The notes under the pieces were generated by a model. The model was not told the origin of the DNA. It ran no database searches and saw only the letters and a program-made list of their open reading frames with translations. Both the position numbers and the translations under genes were made by a program. 59,142 bases of DNA from Pseudomonas putida. Its GTDB lineage: Bacteria > Pseudomonadota > Gammaproteobacteria > Pseudomonadales > Pseudomonadaceae. This document shows, piece by piece, positions 7,592 to 15,956 of this stretch. Location of the stretch: NCBI RefSeq assembly GCF_028682475.1, contig NZ_JANHLE010000035.1, positions 1 to 59,142 on the forward strand. The letters run 5' to 3'. Numbering within the stretch: position 1 is the stretch's first letter; each line of letters begins with the position of its first letter.

Positions 7592-8842
7592 ATGCAACGT
7601 TACTCGGGCTTCGGCCTTTTCAAGCACTCGCTCAGCCATCACGAAAACTGGCAGCGCATGTGGCGCACGCCGACCCCGAAAAAGGTCTACGACGTGGTCA
7701 TCGTCGGCGGTGGCGGGCACGGCCTGGCCACCGCCTACTACCTGGCCAAAGAGCACGGCATCACCAACGTGGCGGTGGTCGAGAAGGGCTGGCTGGGCGG
7801 CGGTAACACCGCGCGCAACACCACCATCGTGCGTTCCAACTACCTGTGGGACGAGTCGGCGCACCTCTATGAGCATGCGATGAAGCTCTGGGAAGGCCTG
7901 TCGCAAGACATCAACTACAACGTGATGTTCTCCCAGCGCGGCGTCTACAACCTTTGCCACACCCTGCAGGACATGCGCGATTCCGAGCGCCGGGTCAGCG
8001 CCAACCGCCTCAACGGCGTGGACGGCGAGTTGCTCAATGCCCAGCAGGTCGCCGAAGAGATCCCCTACCTGGACTGCTCGAAAAACACCCGCTACCCGAT
8101 CATCGGCGCCACCGTGCAACGGCGCGGCGGCGTTGCCCGTCACGATGCCGTGGCCTGGGGCTATGCCCGCGCCGCCGACGCCCTGGGCGTGGACCTGATC
8201 CAGCAGACCGAAGTGATCGGCTTTCGCAAGGAAAACGGCGTGGTTATCGGCGTCGAGACCAACAAGGGTTTTATCGGCGCCAAGCGCGTCGGTGTGGTCA
8301 CCGCCGGTAACTCCGGGCACATGGCCAAGCTCGCCGGCTTCCGCCTGCCGATCGAATCGCATCCGCTGCAGGCGCTGGTGTCCGAACCGCTCAAGCCGAT
8401 CATCGACAGCGTGATCATGTCCAACGCCGTGCACGGCTATATCAGCCAGTCGGACAAGGGCGACCTGGTCATCGGCGCCGGTATCGACGGCTGGGTCGGT
8501 TACGGTCAGCGCGGTTCCTACCCGGTGATCGAACACACCCTGCAGGCCATCGTCGAAATGTTCCCGATTCTTTCGCGGGTGCGCATGAACCGCCAGTGGG
8601 GCGGCATCGTCGACACCACGCCGGACGCTTGCCCGATCATCTCCAAGACCCCGGTGAAGAACATGTTCTTCAACTGCGGCTGGGGCACCGGTGGCTTCAA
8701 GGCCACGCCGGGCTCGGGCAACGTTTTTGCCGCCAGTCTGGCCAAGGGCGAAATGCACCCGCTGGCCAAACCCTTTTCCATCGACCGTTTCTACAACGGT
8801 GCACTGATCGACGAACACGGCGCCGCCGCTGTCGCCCACTAA
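7592..8842 (+). CDS. soxB: Sarcosine oxidase subunit beta
   Basis: A 416-aa flavoprotein subunit of heterotetrameric sarcosine oxidase, which oxidatively demethylates sarcosine to glycine with formation of methylene-THF (or formaldehyde) and hydrogen peroxide. The dinucleotide-binding motif VVIVGGGGHGLATAYYL is at residues about 34-50. The C-terminal FAD-binding region (GGIVDTTPDACPIISKTP, then GWGTGGFKATPGSG) is conserved. The ATG at 7592 has CAGGAG 8 nt ahead; a longer in-frame reading overlapping glyA is not supported. Second gene of the glyA-soxBDAG operon. Confidence 0.97.
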   Translation: MQRYSGFGLFKHSLSHHENWQRMWRTPTPKKVYDVVIVGGGGHGLATAYYLAKEHGITNVAVVEKGWLGGGNTARNTTIVRSNYLWDESAHLYEHAMKLWEGLSQDINYNVMFSQRGVYNLCHTLQDMRDSERRVSANRLNGVDGELLNAQQVAEEIPYLDCSKNTRYPIIGATVQRRGGVARHDAVAWGYARAADALGVDLIQQTEVIGFRKENGVVIGVETNKGFIGAKRVGVVTAGNSGHMAKLAGFRLPIESHPLQALVSEPLKPIIDSVIMSNAVHGYISQSDKGDLVIGAGIDGWVGYGQRGSYPVIEHTLQAIVEMFPILSRVRMNRQWGGIVDTTPDACPIISKTPVKNMFFNCGWGTGGFKATPGSGNVFAASLAKGEMHPLAKPFSIDRFYNGALIDEHGAAAVAH

Positions 8843-8856
8843 CAGGAGAAATCCCC

Positions 8857-9186
8857 ATGTTGCATATCTTCTGTCCCCACTGCGGCGAGCTGCGCTCCGA
8901 AGAGGAGTTCCACGCCGCAGGCCAGGCGCACATTCCGCGGCCGCAGGACCCCAACGCCTGCTCCGACGAGGAGTGGGGCACCTACATGTTCTTCCGCGAC
9001 AACCCGCGTGGCCTGCACCACGAGCTGTGGATTCACGCCGCCGGTTGCCGCCAGTACTTCAACGCCACCCGTGACACGGTGACCTACGAAATTCTGGAAA
9101 CCTATCCGATCGGCGCCAAACCGCAAGTGACCGGCAAAAACACCAGCCCGCAGTTGGCAGTCAGTGGTCAGGGAGAAAAGGTATGA
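8857..9186 (+). CDS. soxD: Sarcosine oxidase subunit delta
   Basis: A 109-aa subunit of the heterotetramer. It has the Zn-binding CPHC knuckle at residues 6-9 and a downstream His/Cys pair (LWIHAAGCRQYF) expected to complete the zinc site. AACAGGAGAAATCCCC gives a strong ribosome binding site before the ATG at 8857. It begins 14 nt after soxB, and its stop overlaps the soxA start by 4 nt (ATGA), so the small subunit is coupled to the large one. Confidence 0.96.
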   Translation: MLHIFCPHCGELRSEEEFHAAGQAHIPRPQDPNACSDEEWGTYMFFRDNPRGLHHELWIHAAGCRQYFNATRDTVTYEILETYPIGAKPQVTGKNTSPQLAVSGQGEKV

Positions 9187-12100
9187 GCCAGGTCTATCGC
9201 CTGTCCAGCGGCGGTCGTATCGATCGCAGCAAAGTCTTGAATTTCACCTTCAACGGTCAGACCTACCAGGGTTATGCCGGTGACACCCTGGCCGCGGCGT
9301 TGCTGGCCAACGGTGTGGATATCGTCGGGCGCAGCTTCAAGTACTCGCGCCCGCGCGGGATCATCGCCGCAGGCTCGGAAGAGCCGAACGCGATCCTGCA
9401 GATCGGTGCCACCGAAGCCACCCAGGTGCCCAACGTGCGCGCCACCCAGCAGGCCCTGTATGCCGGCCTGGTGGCCACCAGCACCAACGGCTGGCCGAGC
9501 GTCAACACCGACGTCATGGGGATTCTCGGCAAGGTCGGCGGCAAGCTGATGCCGCCGGGCTTCTACTACAAGACCTTCATGTACCCGCAGTCGTTCTGGA
9601 TGACCTACGAGAAGTACATCCGCAAGGCCGCGGGCCTTGGGCGTGCGCCGCTGGAAAACGATCCGGACAGCTACGACTACATGAACCAGCACTGCGACGT
9701 GCTGGTGGTCGGCGCCGGGCCAGCCGGCCTGGCCGCGGCATTGGCTGCCGGGCGCAGCGGTGCGCGGGTGATCCTTGCCGATGAGCAGGAAGAGTTCGGT
9801 GGCAGCCTGCTCGACAGCCGTGAAAGCCTGGATGGCAAACCGGCGGCCGAATGGGTCGCGGCGGTAGTAGCCGAGCTCAAGGGCATGCGCGAAGTGACCC
9901 TGTTGCCACGGGCCACGGTCAACGGTTACCACGACCACAACTTCCTTACCATCCACGAGCGTCTTACCGATCACCTGGGTGATCGCGCGCCGATCGGCAC
10001 CGTGCGCCAGCGCATGCACCGGGTGCGCGCCAAGCGCGTGGTGCTGGCCACTGGTGCTCACGAGCGGCCACTGGTGTACGGCAACAACGATGTGCCGGGC
10101 AACATGCTCGCCGGTGCGGTTTCCACCTACGTGCGTCGCTATGGCGTGGCGCCGGGTCGCAACCTGGTGCTGTCGACCAACAACGACCATGCCTACCGTG
10201 TGGCGCTGGACTGGCATGACGCCGGCCTGAAGGTGGTCGCCATCGCTGATGCCCGGCACAACCCGCGCGGTTCGCTGGTGGAAGAGGCGCGCGCCAAGGG
10301 CATGCGCATCCTCACCTCCAGTGCGGTGATCGAGTCGCGTGGCAGCAAGCATGTCACCGCTGCCCGTGTCGCTGCGATTGACCTCAAGGCGCACAAAGTC
10401 GCAAGTCCCGGCGAATGGCTGGACTGCGACCTGGTTGCCACTTCCGGCGGCTACAGCCCGGTGGTGCACCTGGCCTCGCACCTGGGCGGCAAACCAATCT
10501 GGCGTGAAGACATCCTCGGCTTCGTGCCGGGCGACGCACCGCAGAAGCGTGTGTGTGTCGGTGGCATCAACGGTGTGTTCGCCTTGGCCGACACCCTGGC
10601 CGACGGTTTCGAAGGCGGCGTGCGCGCGGCCACAGAAGCGGGCTTCAAGGCTGTACAGGGCACGCTGCCGAAAGTCCTGGCGCGTCAGGAAGAAGCCACC
10701 GTGGCACTGTTCCAGGTGCCGCACGACAAGAACACTGCGCGGGCGCCGAAGCAATTCGTCGACCAGCAGAACGACGTCACCGCCGCCGCCATCGAACTGG
10801 CTACGCGTGAAGGCTTCGAGTCGGTCGAGCACGTCAAACGCTACACCGCCCTGGGCTTCGGCACCGACCAGGGCAAGCTGGGCAATATCAACGGCCTGGC
10901 CATCGCGGCACGCTCGATGGGCATCACCATTCCGGAAATGGGCACCACCATGTTCCGCCCCAACTACACGCCGATCACCTTCGGTGCCGTGGCTGGGCGA
11001 CACTGTGGGCACCTGTTCGAGCCAGTGCGGTTTACCGCATTGCATGCCTGGCACCTGAAAAACGGCGCCGAGTTCGAAGACGTCGGCCAGTGGAAACGGC
11101 CGTGGTACTTCCCGCGCAACGGCGAAGACATTCATGCCGCCGTGGCCCGTGAGTGCAAGGCCGTGCGTGACAGCGTCGGCCTGCTCGATGCCTCGACCCT
11201 GGGCAAGATCGACATCCAGGGCCCGGACGCCCGCGAGTTCCTCAACCGCATCTACACCAACGCCTGGACCAAGCTCGATGTGGGCAAGGCCCGTTATGGC
11301 CTGATGTGCAAGGAAGACGGCATGGTCTTCGACGACGGCGTCACTGCCTGCGTCGGTGAAAACCACTTCATCATGACCACCACGACCGGCGGCGCGGCGC
11401 GTGTGTTGCAGTGGCTGGAGATTTATCAACAGACCGAATGGCCGGACCTGAAGGTTTACTTCACCTCGGTGACCGACCACTGGGCGACCCTGACCCTGTC
11501 GGGCCCGAACAGCCGCAAGCTGCTCGGCGAAGTGACCGATATCGACCTGGACAAGGACGCCTTCCCGTTCATGAGCTGGAAGGAAGGCCTGGTCGCTGGT
11601 GTGCCAGCGCGCGTCTTCCGTATCTCGTTCACCGGTGAGCTGTCGTACGAGATCAACATCCAGGCCAACTACGCCATGGGCGTGCTGGAGAAAATCGCCG
11701 AGGCCGGCAAACAGTACAACCTCACCCCTTACGGCACCGAGACCATGCACGTGCTGCGGGCGGAGAAGGGCTTCATCATCGTCGGCCAGGACACCGACGG
11801 CTCGATGACCCCGGACGATCTGAACATGGGCTGGTGTGTGGGCCGGACCAAGCCGTTCTCGTGGATTGGCTGGCGCGGGATGAACCGCGAAGACTGCGTG
11901 CGCGAGAACCGCAAGCAGCTGGTCGGACTCAAGCCGGTCGACCCGAACCAGTGGCTGCCGGAAGGTGCGCAACTGGTGTTTGACCCGAAACAAGCGATCC
12001 CGATGGACATGGTCGGTCACGTGACGTCCAGCTATGCCAGCAACTCCCTGGGCTATTCCTTCGCCATGGGTGTGGTGAAAGGCGGGCTCAAGCGTATTGG

Positions 12101-12200
12101 CGAGCGGGTTTACTCACCGCAGGCCGATGGCAGTGTGATTGAAGCGGAGATCTGTTCTTCGGTGTTCTTCGATCCGAAGGGTGAGCGGCAGAACGTTTAA
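9183..12200 (+). CDS. soxA: Sarcosine oxidase subunit alpha
   Basis: A 1005-aa subunit. Order of domains: an N-terminal 2Fe-2S-like ubiquitin-fold segment (FTFNGQTYQGYAGDT) used in SoxA for assembly, an NAD/FAD Rossmann domain with VLVVGAGPAGLAAALAAGRS near residues 173-192, and a C-terminal folate-binding aminomethyltransferase (GcvT-like) domain from about residue 610. The last transfers the methyl carbon to THF. Full length and intact. It overlaps soxD by 4 nt. A REPIN lies between this gene and soxG. Confidence 0.97.
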   Translation: MSQVYRLSSGGRIDRSKVLNFTFNGQTYQGYAGDTLAAALLANGVDIVGRSFKYSRPRGIIAAGSEEPNAILQIGATEATQVPNVRATQQALYAGLVATSTNGWPSVNTDVMGILGKVGGKLMPPGFYYKTFMYPQSFWMTYEKYIRKAAGLGRAPLENDPDSYDYMNQHCDVLVVGAGPAGLAAALAAGRSGARVILADEQEEFGGSLLDSRESLDGKPAAEWVAAVVAELKGMREVTLLPRATVNGYHDHNFLTIHERLTDHLGDRAPIGTVRQRMHRVRAKRVVLATGAHERPLVYGNNDVPGNMLAGAVSTYVRRYGVAPGRNLVLSTNNDHAYRVALDWHDAGLKVVAIADARHNPRGSLVEEARAKGMRILTSSAVIESRGSKHVTAARVAAIDLKAHKVASPGEWLDCDLVATSGGYSPVVHLASHLGGKPIWREDILGFVPGDAPQKRVCVGGINGVFALADTLADGFEGGVRAATEAGFKAVQGTLPKVLARQEEATVALFQVPHDKNTARAPKQFVDQQNDVTAAAIELATREGFESVEHVKRYTALGFGTDQGKLGNINGLAIAARSMGITIPEMGTTMFRPNYTPITFGAVAGRHCGHLFEPVRFTALHAWHLKNGAEFEDVGQWKRPWYFPRNGEDIHAAVARECKAVRDSVGLLDASTLGKIDIQGPDAREFLNRIYTNAWTKLDVGKARYGLMCKEDGMVFDDGVTACVGENHFIMTTTTGGAARVLQWLEIYQQTEWPDLKVYFTSVTDHWATLTLSGPNSRKLLGEVTDIDLDKDAFPFMSWKEGLVAGVPARVFRISFTGELSYEINIQANYAMGVLEKIAEAGKQYNLTPYGTETMHVLRAEKGFIIVGQDTDGSMTPDDLNMGWCVGRTKPFSWIGWRGMNREDCVRENRKQLVGLKPVDPNQWLPEGAQLVFDPKQAIPMDMVGHVTSSYASNSLGYSFAMGVVKGGLKRIGERVYSPQADGSVIEAEICSSVFFDPKGERQNV

Positions 12201-12222
12201 TCGATCTGGTGGCTTGATGACC

Positions 12223-12314
12223 TGTGGGAGCCGGCGTTGCCGGCGATGGGGCGCGTAGCGGCCCTGGTGTTGGCAAGGCTGTGCCTTGCATCGCCGGCAA
12301 CGCCGGCTCCCACA
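12223..12314. repeat. REPIN of the second REP type inside the sox operon
   Basis: Two 25-nt inverted arms (12223-12247 begins TGTGGGAGCCGGCGTTGC; 12290-12314 is its complement) around a 42-nt spacer. The spacer has its own small stem (GCAAGG / CCTTGC). It starts 22 nt after the soxA stop and ends 42 nt before soxG. The folded RNA would lie within the polycistronic message. Confidence 0.9.
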
Positions 12315-12356
12315 AGGTAGTCGCCCTACAGAAAACGAATTCAAGGCAGGTGAGTA

Positions 12357-12989
12357 ATGAGCACGATCAACGTCTACCAGCAACGCCCCGGCAACGACGT
12401 CAAGGCCGAGTCGCCACTGCATCACGCCGACCTGCCCAGCCTGGTCGGCAAAGGCCGCAAGAACGCCGGGGTAACCCTGCGTGAACACAAGTTCCTCGGT
12501 CATCTGACCCTGCGTGGCGATGGCCGCGATCCGGCGTTCGCCGGTGGCGTGTTCAAGGCCCTGGGCCTGGAACTGCCGGTGGCGCTGACCGTGGTCGCCA
12601 ACGGCGAGATGTCGCTGCAATGGCTGGGCCCGGATGAATGGCTGCTGATCGTGCCCGGCGGCCAGGAGTTCGCCGTCGAGCAGAAACTGCGTGACGCCCT
12701 CGACGGCCAGCATATCCAGGTGGTCAACGTCAGCGGCGGGCAAACCCTGCTGGAACTGAGCGGCCCGAATGTGCGCGAAGTGCTGATGAAATCCACCAGC
12801 TACGATGTACACCCAAACAACTTCCCCGTCGGCAAGGCCGTGGGCACGGTGTTCGCCAAGTCGCAACTGGTGATCCGCCGTACTGGCGAGGAAACCTGGG
12901 AACTGCTGATCCGCCGCAGCTTCTCCGATTACTGGTGGCTGTGGCTGCAGGACGCGGCAGCCGAATACGGTTTGAGCATCGAGGCCTAG
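12357..12989 (+). CDS. soxG: Sarcosine oxidase subunit gamma
   Basis: A 210-aa fourth subunit of the heterotetramer, related to GcvT-type folate proteins but catalytically accessory. The central GPDEWLLIVPG segment and the later SYDVHPNNFPVGKAVGTVFAK run are typical of the family. The ATG at 12357 follows GGCAGGTGAGTA. It is separated from soxA by 156 nt, most of it a REPIN, unlike the tight spacing of the other sox genes. Its output may therefore be uncoupled from that of soxBDA. purU follows after 11 nt. Confidence 0.95.
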   Translation: MSTINVYQQRPGNDVKAESPLHHADLPSLVGKGRKNAGVTLREHKFLGHLTLRGDGRDPAFAGGVFKALGLELPVALTVVANGEMSLQWLGPDEWLLIVPGGQEFAVEQKLRDALDGQHIQVVNVSGGQTLLELSGPNVREVLMKSTSYDVHPNNFPVGKAVGTVFAKSQLVIRRTGEETWELLIRRSFSDYWWLWLQDAAAEYGLSIEA

Positions 12990-13000
12990 GGAGAGTCGTC

Positions 13001-13858
13001 ATGAGCCGAGCACCGGACACCTGGATTCTCACCGCTGACTGTCCGAGCCTGCTCGGCACGGTGGATGTGGTGACGCGTTATCTGTATGAGCAGCGCTGCT
13101 ACGTCACCGAGCACCATTCGTTCGATGACCGGCTGTCCGGGCGTTTCTTCATTCGCGTGGAATTCCGTCAGCCGGATGATTTCGACGAAGCCGGTTTCCG
13201 TGCCGGCCTTGGTGAGCGTGGCGAGGCCTTTGGCATGCTGTTCGAGCTAACCGCGCCCAAGCACCGGCCGAAAGTGGTGATCATGGTGTCCAAAGCCGAT
13301 CACTGTCTCAACGACCTGCTCTATCGCCAGCGCATCGGGCAATTGAGCATGGACGTTGTGGCGGTGATCTCCAATCACCCGGATCTCGAGCCGCTGGCGC
13401 ACTGGCACCGCATTCCCTACTACCACTTCGCCCTGGATCCGCACGACAAACCGGCGCAGGAGCGCAAGGTGCTGCAGGTGATCGAGGAATCCGGCGCCGA
13501 GCTGGTGATCCTTGCCCGCTACATGCAGGTACTGTCGCCGGAACTGTGCCGCAAACTCGACGGCTGGGCGATCAACATCCATCACTCGCTGTTGCCGGGT
13601 TTCAAGGGCGCCAAGCCTTATCACCAGGCCTACAACAAAGGCGTGAAGCTGGTGGGGGCGACGGCGCACTACATCAACAACGACCTCGACGAAGGGCCGA
13701 TCATTGCCCAGGGCGTGGAGTCGGTCGATCACAGCCATTATCCGGAAGACCTGATCGCCAAGGGGCGCGATATCGAGTGCCTGACGTTGGCACGGGCGGT
13801 GGGCTATCACATTGAGCGGCGGGTGTTTCTGAACGCCAACAGGACGGTAGTGCTTTGA
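13001..13858 (+). CDS. purU: Formyltetrahydrofolate deformylase
   Basis: A 285-aa enzyme hydrolysing 10-formyl-THF to THF and formate, which recycles folate when one-carbon units are abundant. An N-terminal ACT domain (residues about 8-85) precedes the formyltransferase-fold domain. Catalytic residues Asn192, His194 (INIHHSLLPGFKG) and Asp230 (DLDEGPII) are present. The ATG at 13001 has GGGAGAG upstream and lies 11 nt after soxG. Its stop codon TGA shares its last base with the first base of a REP element. It fits the operon by unloading C1-THF made by sarcosine oxidation. Confidence 0.96.
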   Translation: MSRAPDTWILTADCPSLLGTVDVVTRYLYEQRCYVTEHHSFDDRLSGRFFIRVEFRQPDDFDEAGFRAGLGERGEAFGMLFELTAPKHRPKVVIMVSKADHCLNDLLYRQRIGQLSMDVVAVISNHPDLEPLAHWHRIPYYHFALDPHDKPAQERKVLQVIEESGAELVILARYMQVLSPELCRKLDGWAINIHHSLLPGFKGAKPYHQAYNKGVKLVGATAHYINNDLDEGPIIAQGVESVDHSHYPEDLIAKGRDIECLTLARAVGYHIERRVFLNANRTVVL

Positions 13859-13922
13859 TCGCGGGGCAAGCCCGCTCCCACCGGGTTGAGTGGCCCCGGT
13901 GGGAGCGGGCTTGCCCCGCGAT
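13858..13922. repeat. REP inverted pair overlapping the purU stop codon
   Basis: Perfect 28-nt inverted arms (13858-13885 and 13895-13922) with a 9-nt loop. The first base is the final A of the purU TGA. The hairpin lies between purU and fdhA and could reduce read-through or protect the upstream message. Confidence 0.93.
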
Positions 13923-14011
13923 AAAACAAACAGATTCCAGTAACCCAGCGCCGCCCCCGGGCAGCGCACTTTGCACCGCTACATAACAACAAACTTTAGC
14001 GAGGTAAAAGC

Positions 14012-15211
14012 ATGTCTGGTAATCGTGGTGTGGTGTATCTCGGCGCCGGCAAGGTCGAGGTGCAGAAAATTGACTACCCAAAAATGCAGGATCCGCGTGG
14101 CAAGAAGATCGAGCACGGGGTGATCCTCAGGGTGGTCTCCACCAACATCTGTGGCTCCGACCAGCACATGGTCCGTGGCCGTACCACGGCCCAGGTCGGC
14201 CTGGTGCTGGGCCATGAAATCACCGGCGAGGTGATCGAAAAAGGCCGCGACGTGGAAAACCTGCAGATCGGCGATCTGGTCTCGGTGCCCTTCAACGTCG
14301 CCTGTGGCCGCTGCCGCTCCTGCAAGGAACAACACACCGGCGTCTGCCTGACCGTCAACCCGGCCCGCGCCGGTGGTGCCTACGGCTATGTCGACATGGG
14401 CGACTGGACCGGTGGCCAGGCCGAATACGTGCTGGTGCCTTACGCCGATTTCAACCTGCTGAAACTGCCTAACCGCGACAAGGCCATGGAGAAGATCCGC
14501 GACCTGACCTGCCTCTCCGACATCCTGCCGACCGGCTATCACGGCGCGGTGACTGCCGGGGTCGGTCCGGGCAGCTCGGTGTACATCGCCGGTGCCGGCC
14601 CTGTGGGCCTGGCTGCGGCGGCTTCGGCACGTCTGCTGGGTGCTGCAGTGGTAATCGTCGGTGACGTCAATCCGGTGCGTCTGGCGCACGCCAAGGCCCA
14701 GGGCTTTGAAATTGCCGACCTGTCCCAGGACACCCCGCTGCACGAACAGATCGCCAACCTGCTGGGCGAGCCGGAAGTGGATTGCGCGGTGGACGCCGTG
14801 GGCTTCGAAGCGCGTGGTCATGGCCATGCCGGGGCCAAGCATGAAGCGCCGGCGACTGTACTCAACTCGTTGATGGGGGTGGTGCGGGTTGCTGGCAAGA
14901 TCGGTATTCCCGGGCTGTATGTCACTGAAGACCCGGGTGCGGTGGATGCCGCGGCGAAGATCGGCAGCCTGAGCATTCGCTTCGGCCTGGGTTGGGCCAA
15001 GTCGCACAGCTTCCACACCGGGCAGACCCCGGTGATGAAGTACAACCGCCAGCTGATGCAGGCGATCATGTGGGACCGCATAAACATTGCCGAAGTGGTG
15101 GGCGTGCAGGTGATCAGCCTGGATCAGGCGCCTGAAGGGTATGGCGAGTTTGATGCCGGGGTGCCGAAGAAGTTTGTCATCGATCCGCACAAGCTGTTCA
15201 GTGCGGCCTGA
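14012..15211 (+). CDS. fdhA: Glutathione-independent formaldehyde dehydrogenase
   Basis: A 399-aa zinc-dependent medium-chain dehydrogenase oxidising formaldehyde to formate with NAD, without added glutathione. Catalytic zinc ligands are Cys47 (NICGSD), His68 (GHE) and Asp170. Structural zinc ligands are Cys98, Cys101, Cys104 and Cys112. These match the P. putida enzyme with a one-residue offset. The NAD-binding motif GAGPVGLAAAA is near residues 195-205. GCGAGGTAAAAGC gives the ribosome binding site. It removes formaldehyde escaping from sarcosine oxidase. It is separated from purU by a REP hairpin and may have its own promoter. Confidence 0.97.
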   Translation: MSGNRGVVYLGAGKVEVQKIDYPKMQDPRGKKIEHGVILRVVSTNICGSDQHMVRGRTTAQVGLVLGHEITGEVIEKGRDVENLQIGDLVSVPFNVACGRCRSCKEQHTGVCLTVNPARAGGAYGYVDMGDWTGGQAEYVLVPYADFNLLKLPNRDKAMEKIRDLTCLSDILPTGYHGAVTAGVGPGSSVYIAGAGPVGLAAAASARLLGAAVVIVGDVNPVRLAHAKAQGFEIADLSQDTPLHEQIANLLGEPEVDCAVDAVGFEARGHGHAGAKHEAPATVLNSLMGVVRVAGKIGIPGLYVTEDPGAVDAAAKIGSLSIRFGLGWAKSHSFHTGQTPVMKYNRQLMQAIMWDRINIAEVVGVQVISLDQAPEGYGEFDAGVPKKFVIDPHKLFSAA

Positions 15212-15223
15212 CGAATTATTTTG

Positions 15224-15240
15224 GGGCCGCTTTGCGGCCC
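15224..15240 (+). terminator. GC-rich hairpin after fdhA
   Basis: GGGCCGC-TTT-GCGGCCC, 12 nt after the fdhA stop. The T-run normally seen after such a stem is absent, because a degenerate REP copy follows directly. Confidence 0.45.
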
Positions 15241-15265
15241 ATCGCCGGCAAGGCCAGCTCCCACA
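15241..15265. repeat. Single type-2 REP copy
   Basis: A 25-nt unit beginning ATCGCCGGCAAGGCC. It is one base different from the right arm of the REPIN at 22866-22890. No inverted partner is visible nearby. It abuts the hairpin after fdhA. Confidence 0.75.
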
Positions 15266-15379
15266 GTGTCCGCTGCATGCAGTGCCACTGTGGGCGTTGG
15301 CCTTGGCAATGGAACATTCCCCCGCCGACACAGTCCAACCCTCGTTTCCCCCCGCCTTTACGGCTGACGAGGTCTACCC

Positions 15380-15952
15380 ATGAAACGTTTTGCACTGGTC
15401 ACCCTGATGACCCTGGCTGCCAGCCCGGTGTTTGCCTTCAACCTCAGCGATGCGGCCAATGCCGTGTCGGCCATGCAAGGCAACAAGGACGGTGCTGCCG
15501 TGCAGGCGCCAGCCGCCTCGGCGAATCTGCTCAACACCCTCGGCAGCGAGCTGAAAATCACCCCTGAACAAGCTATCGGTGGCACCGGCGCCTTGCTCGG
15601 TCTGGCCCGTAATCAACTCAGCAGCGCTGACTATGAACAACTGAGCAAAGCTGTGCCGGGCCTCGATCTGCTCTCTGGCGAGAACGCCCTGGGCGGCCTG
15701 AGTGGGCTGGGTGAGTTGCTCGGCAAGAGCGGCAATTCGTCGGCCCTGAGCAATGCCCTGGGCGACAACGTCAAAGACACCAATGACCTGAACAACGCTT
15801 TCAGTGCCCTGGGCATGGACACCGGCATGATCGGCCAGTTTGCCCCGCTGATCCTGCAGTACCTCGGTCAGCAGGGCGTAACCGGTTCACTGTTGCAGAG
15901 CCTTGGCGGCCTGTGGGGCACGCCGGCTACGGCTACAGTGCCGTCGGTGTAA
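15380..15952 (+). CDS. DUF2780 (VcgC/VcgE-like) secreted protein
   Basis: A 190-aa protein with a clear Sec signal peptide (MKRFALVTLMTLAASPVFA, cleavage after about residue 19). The mature part is small-residue-rich, with repeated LGxL/LGELLGKSG helices and the QLSSADYEQLSKAVPGLDLL segment characteristic of DUF2780. It is expected in the periplasm; function unknown. The ATG at 15380 follows GACGAGGTCTACCC. Only 4 nt separate its stop from the stop of the convergent permease gene. Confidence 0.85.
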   Translation: MKRFALVTLMTLAASPVFAFNLSDAANAVSAMQGNKDGAAVQAPAASANLLNTLGSELKITPEQAIGGTGALLGLARNQLSSADYEQLSKAVPGLDLLSGENALGGLSGLGELLGKSGNSSALSNALGDNVKDTNDLNNAFSALGMDTGMIGQFAPLILQYLGQQGVTGSLLQSLGGLWGTPATATVPSV

Positions 15953-15956
15953 CGGC

